Shown here one piece after another: positions 6,907-10,929 of a stretch of 10,929 bases of DNA (position 1 is its first letter; every line of letters starts with the position of its first letter). The position numbers and the translations under genes are program-made. This stretch comes from Chloroflexota bacterium (GTDB lineage Bacteria; Chloroflexota; Anaerolineae; Anaerolineales; Villigracilaceae), in NCBI GenBank assembly GCA_021796315.1, contig JAJYOH010000152.1:1-10929 (forward strand), read 5' to 3'. Under the pieces are notes generated by a model. That model searched no databases, was not told the DNA's origin, and worked only from the letters and a program-made list of their open reading frames with translations.

Positions 6907-6946
6907 TCCTACTTTCCATATTCTACGTAGAAAGTGGAAAGTAGGA
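6907..6946. repeat. 40-bp near-perfect palindrome between lipid kinase and helicase-associated genes
   Basis: TCCTACTTTCCA, TA, TTCTACGTAGAA, AG, TGGAAAGTAGGA: 12-bp outer arms, a 12-bp central perfect palindrome, and only two symmetric positions that do not match. It fills almost the whole 47-bp gap and ends one base before the start codon, so it also supplies the ribosome binding site. It could be a mobile palindromic repeat, a cruciform, an operator, or an mRNA hairpin controlling translation. It is not a classical terminator, since no T-run follows. Confidence 0.8.
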
Positions 6947-6952
6947 AAGAGA

Positions 6953-7873
6953 TTATCCACGTACAACTTTCAGAACGTTCGGCAGGATTTCAAAATTCAA
7001 CTTGCGGAGGTTGCTTCCGAAGCTCGTCAGGATTTCCCCGTCGGCATGGATGTAGAGCGGACGATCTGAATTCATGGCGAGTTTTTTACAGGCGCCCATG
7101 CGGATTTGTTTTGCGAAGCGCGTATGCGTGCCTTTCATAAATTCAGGAACAAGGCGGAACATCATGGCGCGCGAAACTTTCCGTACCATCACGTATTCCA
7201 AGATTCCGTCATTCATTTTTGAATCGGGGGAAAGCATGAAGCCGCCGCCTTCGCGTCCACCGTTGCATAGCGTGGTCATCAGCACGCGGTCTTCCCAATT
7301 TTCCTTTTCAGTTCCAAACTGCACGAGGGCCGGATCGTGGTTGAGTACGATGGTTTGAATCACGGCAGTCAGATACATGAGGAAGCCGCGTACAATCGGA
7401 AGGCGATGGGAGCGAATTGTAACCACCGCGTCGAAGCCGATGCCGAGGGTGTTGTCGAAATATTCCTTATGGCCGTGTTCGTCAATCATCAAGCCAAGAT
7501 CAATTGCGGATGCTTCTCCTTCGAGCGCATGAGCCAGCGCACGATCCGATTCTTTTGGAATGCCAATCGCATGGGCAAAGTCGTTGCCAGAGCCGACAGG
7601 CACAACTCCAAGCACGGGCCTTTTATTTTCAGGCAATTGCATGATGCCGTTGATGATTTCGTGAACCGTCCCATCTCCACCCATTGCGATGATCATTTCA
7701 TAACCTTGTTCGCCTGCCTGCTTTGCCAGCTCGGTCGCGTGCGTTGGATAGACGGTCCCGCTCCAATCTGCATTGCCATATTCGTTGATGATCGAGCGCA
7801 GGTCGTTGGCAACTTTCCACGCGTTGCCCATGTCGGCCATTGGATTCAAAATGACTTTAACTTTGCGTGGCAT
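6953..7873 (-). CDS. Diacylglycerol kinase family lipid kinase (YegS/DagK type)
   Basis: A 306-residue soluble enzyme of the DAGK_cat family, which transfers phosphate from ATP to diacylglycerol or a related lipid at the membrane. The catalytic signature MGGDGTVHEIING starts at about residue 64, followed by LGVVPVGSGNDFAHAIGIP (residues 88-106), both diagnostic. IDLG and GIGFDAVV in the middle and YIHADGE near the C-terminus complete the pattern. ATG 7873 is chosen because GGAGG sits seven bases upstream; the ATG at 7900 lies before that site and inside a terminator. Substrate (diacylglycerol, sphingoid base, or other lipid) cannot be told. It lies downstream of the GGDEF gene but after a terminator-like hairpin, so any co-transcription would be partial. 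Confidence 0.92.
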   Translation of the reverse strand: MPRKVKVILNPMADMGNAWKVANDLRSIINEYGNADWSGTVYPTHATELAKQAGEQGYEMIIAMGGDGTVHEIINGIMQLPENKRPVLGVVPVGSGNDFAHAIGIPKESDRALAHALEGEASAIDLGLMIDEHGHKEYFDNTLGIGFDAVVTIRSHRLPIVRGFLMYLTAVIQTIVLNHDPALVQFGTEKENWEDRVLMTTLCNGGREGGGFMLSPDSKMNDGILEYVMVRKVSRAMMFRLVPEFMKGTHTRFAKQIRMGACKKLAMNSDRPLYIHADGEILTSFGSNLRKLNFEILPNVLKVVRG

Positions 7874-7898
7874 TGACTTCCTCCGCGAAATGACGGAC

Positions 7899-7926
7899 AA
7901 AATAAAAACGTCCTCAGAGGGACATT
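7899..7926 (-). terminator. Weak rho-independent terminator after the GGDEF gene
   Basis: AACGTCC (7907-7913) and GGACATT (7920-7926) form a 7-bp stem with a G-T pair and a 6-base loop. The minus strand continues TTTTTATTT. It lies 44 bases after the GGDEF stop and about 25 bases before the lipid kinase start. Confidence 0.55.
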
Positions 7927-7969
7927 GTGCTTGCGAAGAATATAACCCTTGAAATTCAAAAAGGAGGCA

Positions 7970-9226
7970 TTACCCGAGACAGCCTGTTTCCTGACGCAAT
8001 TCTCCGGTGGAGCCACGTGCAATCGTGAACGAACCGCGCTGGTGTTTTTTGGCCCGATATAGCGCTTCGTCTGCCGCGCGCAATAGACCGGATGCTGTAA
8101 GGCCGTGGACAGGATAAACCGCGATCCCGCAGGAAAGTCCGAGGTGAATCTTGTTGCCGCCTGGCGCATCGAAATAAAAATTTCCAATCTTTTCGATGAT
8201 CTTTTCAACCACAATACGCATCGCCGATGGCTCAGTCTGGCATAGGATCAGCGTAAGTTCATCGCCGCCATAGCGGGCAAGGAAATCCGTGGAGCGCAGA
8301 CCCGCTGCGAGGTGGGTGAAGACCGCCCGCAGTACTTGGTCGCCGACGGCGTGGCCGTATGTGTCATTCACGTTTTTGAATCCATCCAAATCCATCATGA
8401 CCACTGCAAAGGAATAACCGACGCGCTTTGCCTGTGAAACTTCCCGCTCCAGTTTTTCATCCAACGCGCGGCGGTTCGGGAGTCCAGTGACCGAATCGCT
8501 GTATGCCTGTTTGCTGACAAGTTGATGCAGGCTGGCGTTTGAGATTGCTACTGCGGCATGGTCGGCTAACAGTCCCATGAGACGCAATTCGGAAGGGATG
8601 AAGTCTCCGGGCATTGAGCGCGAAAGATTCATAACTCCAACAACGTGATTGTTCGTCTTCAATGGAATTCCGACGATGGAACCGGCCCAGGTTTCAGGTG
8701 CGTCTGCATACAGCGGATGGTTGCTCATATCCTTGACCACGATCTGCTGCCCACTGCGCGCAACCGCATACGTCAGGCCGTCATTGCGAGGCATACTTGT
8801 CGGCACGTTTCGGATTCCATCCTGACTCAACGATGCGCCAAATTCGAGTTTTTCATTTGTATAAAGAAAGATATGGACATTGCTGGCGTTTTTCATTAAG
8901 CGCATTGCTTCCGTAACAACAGCTTCCAATACGGTATGAAGATCAAGGCTCGAAGTCAGGTTCAGGCTGAGTTTTTTGAGCGTGTCAAGTTCGTCAGCTT
9001 GTTGTCGCAGGGATGCCAGCAGAGCCGCATATGAATCGGTGCTGGAAACTTTTCCACGCGTTTCATTATCCGGCGTGATAACGCTGGAATTTTGTTGTGC
9101 ATGTCCGATCAGAATGTTGATGAGTTGGAGAAGCTCTTCGGATTCTGCACGGGAAAGGCGATTCTTTTCCCTCAATGAGCGGCGTGCCCGCTCCAGAATT
9201 TCGACTCTCAAATCAATTTTATCCAT
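7970..9226 (-). CDS. GAF-GGDEF diguanylate cyclase
   Basis: A 418-residue cytosolic signalling protein with no membrane segment. An N-terminal helical region (about 1-90, with likely coiled-coil content) leads to a GAF sensor domain (about 90-235), then a GGDEF domain (about 245-405) starting DSVTGLPNRRALDEKLE. The domain makes cyclic di-GMP from two GTP. Numbered from the TTG codon at 9229, the metal-site aspartate is D280 (MMDLDGFK), the active-site loop is YGGDEL (GGDEL at 321-325), and the product-inhibition site RxxD is RSTD (312-315), correctly five residues before it. The last loop residue is L instead of F, which keeps the acidic residues and so probably keeps activity. ATG 9226 is taken as start; TTG 9229 is equally possible, and the ribosome binding site is weak. 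The GAF ligand is unknown. Confidence 0.9.
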   Translation of the reverse strand: MDKIDLRVEILERARRSLREKNRLSRAESEELLQLINILIGHAQQNSSVITPDNETRGKVSSTDSYAALLASLRQQADELDTLKKLSLNLTSSLDLHTVLEAVVTEAMRLMKNASNVHIFLYTNEKLEFGASLSQDGIRNVPTSMPRNDGLTYAVARSGQQIVVKDMSNHPLYADAPETWAGSIVGIPLKTNNHVVGVMNLSRSMPGDFIPSELRLMGLLADHAAVAISNASLHQLVSKQAYSDSVTGLPNRRALDEKLEREVSQAKRVGYSFAVVMMDLDGFKNVNDTYGHAVGDQVLRAVFTHLAAGLRSTDFLARYGGDELTLILCQTEPSAMRIVVEKIIEKIGNFYFDAPGGNKIHLGLSCGIAVYPVHGLTASGLLRAADEALYRAKKHQRGSFTIARGSTGELRQETGCLG

Positions 9227-9303
9227 CAAGCCGATTTCATGACGGTTTACACAAGAACGATTGGATGAATGTAACCTAATCCCAAGTTTATCGCACCAAC
9301 TTG

Positions 9304-9309
9304 ATTATA
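9304..9309 (-). promoter_or_regulatory. -10 box for the GGDEF gene
   Basis: The minus strand reads CCAGTATAATCAAG with a perfect TATAAT; a -35 at 17 bases (TTCTAA) is poor. The predicted leader is about 70 bases. It overlaps the region needed by the divergent promoter, so the two may interfere. Confidence 0.4.
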
Positions 9310-9327
9310 CTGGAAAAGGGACTGTGT

Positions 9328-9333
9328 TAGAAT
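9328..9333 (+). promoter_or_regulatory. -10 box for the SDR-oxidase operon
   Basis: TAGAAT matches the -10 consensus in 5 of 6 positions, 30 bases before the GTG start. No good -35 is visible, though TTGATT occurs at 21 bases. GGGAG, seven bases before the GTG, is the ribosome binding site. Confidence 0.35.
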
Positions 9334-9363
9334 GCACTTAATAATTTCGTAGGGAGTTTCATC

Positions 9364-10158
9364 GTGCCCGTAAAGAAGCCTTCTTTTCCATCAGCGTCCC
9401 CTCTTCATCCAAAGCTGCGCGGCATCATCGTCGGCGCATCAGGAGGCATCGGCGCTGCCCTTAGCCATCGTTTGGCGCGGGCTGGCTATATATTGGCATT
9501 AGTAGATCGAAACAAGCAGGCGCTTGAGCAATTATGCGATGAGATCAATAAGGGCTGCGAAGAAACGTGTGCCGTTCCTTATGTAGACGACGTGACGGAT
9601 TACGCTTCTGTGCCAGATGCTTTGCGCGGCATCGTTGCTGATCTCGGCGGGCTTGACCTTTTCGTTTACATCGCGGGCGTCATTTATTTTCCCGCCATTG
9701 ATGAATATAACTTTGATGAAGATCGGAAAATGGTCGAGGTCAATTTGCTTGGCGCGATGGCATGGATGGATCAGGTTGCACCGCTTTTTCAAAGCATGAA
9801 GAACGGACAAATTGTCGGCGTGTCATCGGTTGCTGGCGACCGCGGGCGTGTGGGAAATCCCGGTTACAACACATCGAAAGCGGGATTTACCGCATATCTC
9901 GAAGGCTTGCGTAATCGTCTGACGCGTCATGGCGTGAATGTGATTACAATCAAGCCGGGCATGGTCAAAACTGATATGCTCAATCTGCCGAATGCGCCGC
10001 GCGCTGTATTTGCCGTTACGCCCGAAAAAGCGGCGGATGGAATTTGGAATGCAATCCGCAAACACAAACAGCAGGTTTACATATCAGGCATTTGGTTTTG
10101 GCTTATGCTGGTCATTCGTAATATTCCTTCTTTTATTTTCAGGCGGATGAATATCTAA
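9364..10158 (+). CDS. SDR oxidoreductase, DprE2-like
   Basis: A 264-residue classical short-chain dehydrogenase with NAD(P) binding motif GASGGIG (24-30), N127 (VNLLG), catalytic serines at 154-155 (SSVAG), and YxxxK (Y168, K172). The stretch SSVAGDRGRVGN, then HGVNVITIKPGMVKTDM, resembles DprE2, which reduces the keto intermediate made by DprE1 to decaprenylphosphoryl-arabinose. A hydrophobic C-terminal tail (about 242-258) followed by RRMNI suggests membrane association, fitting a polyprenyl substrate. It starts with GTG at 9364, supported by AGGGAG upstream; no ATG fits. Its stop codon overlaps the ATG of the next gene by one base (TAATG), so the two are translationally coupled. The exact substrate is inferred from the partner gene, since SDR function is hard to read from sequence alone. 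Confidence 0.85.
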   Translation: MPVKKPSFPSASPLHPKLRGIIVGASGGIGAALSHRLARAGYILALVDRNKQALEQLCDEINKGCEETCAVPYVDDVTDYASVPDALRGIVADLGGLDLFVYIAGVIYFPAIDEYNFDEDRKMVEVNLLGAMAWMDQVAPLFQSMKNGQIVGVSSVAGDRGRVGNPGYNTSKAGFTAYLEGLRNRLTRHGVNVITIKPGMVKTDMLNLPNAPRAVFAVTPEKAADGIWNAIRKHKQQVYISGIWFWLMLVIRNIPSFIFRRMNI

Positions 10159-10929
10159 TGGTCTCATCTCTCACAGCACAACGAATCAATATGTCAACTC
10201 TAAAACTTGATCGGAACTTTTTTTCTCTCCAAAATTTTGGGCATTCCCTTACTGCGCCATCATATGTCTTCAAGCCAAAATGTGCTAAAGAAATTTGCGA
10301 AGCATTCGAGCTTGCAGGAAAGATCGGTTTGACTGCCACTGCGCGCGGCGCGGGACGAAGTTACAATGACGCGTCGCTGAATGGCGGCGGGATCGTGCTC
10401 GATTTATCGGGGATGAACCGCATCATTAATTGGGACCCGGTAACGGGCCGCGTGACCGCCGAGCCTGGTGTCACACTTCAGCAACTCTGGCAAAGCATCG
10501 AACCGGCAGGCTGGTGGCCACCCGTTGTGTCCGGCACAATGTTCACCACTTTGGGCGGATGCCTCGGTGCGAATATCCACGGAAAAAATAATTTCAGAAT
10601 GGGGCCGATCGGCGAACATGTTTTGGAGTTCACCGCGGTTTTGCCAACGGGCGCCGAAGTGACTTGTTCGCCAAACAAAAATGCCGATCTGTTTTACTCG
10701 ATGATCAGTGGGCTTGGAATGCTCGGCGTCTTCACATCCATCACGATGCAAATGAAGAAAATCGAATCCGGGTTATTGGAAGTCCATGCCTGGCCCGTGC
10801 ATAATCTTCATGAACATCTTGCTTTCCTGCTCGAAAAAGCGCCGAACTTTGATTACACCGTTGGCTGGATGGATACGATGAATGGCGGCAAAAGTCTTGG
10901 CCGCGGATTGCATTCCAAATTCCATCCGC
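10158..10929 (+). CDS. FAD-binding oxidoreductase, DprE1-like (runs off right edge)
   Basis: From ATG at 10158 the frame stays open for 257 codons to the edge. It carries the PCMH-type FAD-binding fold: TARGAGRSYNDASLNGGG (about residues 60-77), LDLSGMNRI, TGRVTAEPGVTLQQLW, then GWWPPVVSGT, TLGGCLGANIHGKNN (about 132-146) and SGLGMLGVFTSITM. These stretches fit DprE1, the FAD oxidase that oxidises the C2 hydroxyl of polyprenylphosphoryl-ribose; the NIHGKN element near the flavin is typical. The start overlaps the preceding stop codon. An internal ATG at 10191 lacks a ribosome binding site. The C-terminal half is not visible. Other sugar or alcohol oxidases of this fold (for example aldonolactone oxidases) are alternatives, but the pairing with a DprE2-like SDR favours an epimerase pair. 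Confidence 0.85.
   Translation, partial: MVSSLTAQRINMSTLKLDRNFFSLQNFGHSLTAPSYVFKPKCAKEICEAFELAGKIGLTATARGAGRSYNDASLNGGGIVLDLSGMNRIINWDPVTGRVTAEPGVTLQQLWQSIEPAGWWPPVVSGTMFTTLGGCLGANIHGKNNFRMGPIGEHVLEFTAVLPTGAEVTCSPNKNADLFYSMISGLGMLGVFTSITMQMKKIESGLLEVHAWPVHNLHEHLAFLLEKAPNFDYTVGWMDTMNGGKSLGRGLHSKFHP

Noticed and set aside
7337..7876. A 179-codon plus-strand open frame opposite the lipid kinase
   Set aside because: It is the antisense shadow of a well-supported coding gene, with no recognisable domain.
8780..8795. TCATTGCGAG within the GGDEF gene, resembling the left arm of the REP-like repeat at 3418
   Set aside because: There is no matching right arm, and the bases encode part of the GAF domain in normal phase, so the match is taken as chance.

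Overview
The window looks like chromosomal DNA of a member of the Anaerolineae (phylum Chloroflexota). This rests on the flavour of the proteins (a multi-membrane-spanning glycosyltransferase of the ArnT/GT39 type, a GAF-GGDEF protein, a motor-less XPB-type helicase-associated protein, a DprE2/DprE1-like pair) and on the short palindromic repeats between and inside genes. It is an inference; no rRNA or tRNA gene is present to test it. GC content is mixed: many genes are GC-rich, while the GT87-like gene and one small membrane gene are visibly A+T-richer.

Layout, left to right. Positions 1-271 (minus) hold the start of a membrane glycosyltransferase running off the edge. The 385-bp gap that follows holds its promoter, a plus-strand element resembling a SAM-I riboswitch, and a strong bidirectional terminator. 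Next, all on the minus strand, come a CDF-family metal efflux pump (657-1562), a small membrane protein (1771-2130) and kbl, glycine C-acetyltransferase (2220-3398). Each of these three is followed by a hairpin terminator, so they look like separate transcription units. A REP-like palindrome lies in the kbl leader.

The middle block is a minus-strand cluster read from right to left: GAF-GGDEF diguanylate cyclase (7970-9226), terminator, YegS/DagK-type lipid kinase (6953-7873), a helicase-associated domain protein (5247-6905), a GT87-like polyprenyl-dependent glycosyltransferase (4013-5257), and an 80-residue membrane-anchored protein (3613-3855). Between the last two lies a broken second copy of the C-terminus of the helicase-associated protein. 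This block is rich in short repeats: a 40-bp palindrome abuts the helicase-associated start codon and two more repeats are inserted in frame inside that gene.

At the right end, divergent from the GGDEF gene, an SDR oxidoreductase (9364-10158) overlaps by one base with an FAD-dependent oxidase (10158 to the edge). Together they resemble DprE2 and DprE1, which epimerise polyprenylphosphoryl-ribose to the arabinose donor in actinobacteria. With two GT-C-type glycosyltransferases nearby (GT87 includes the mycobacterial arabinosyltransferase AftC), the region may serve polyprenyl-phosphate-sugar glycan synthesis. No complete new defence or mobile system is visible. The most unusual items are the orphan riboswitch-like element, the duplicated gene end around the GT87 gene, and the repeats inserted in frame.
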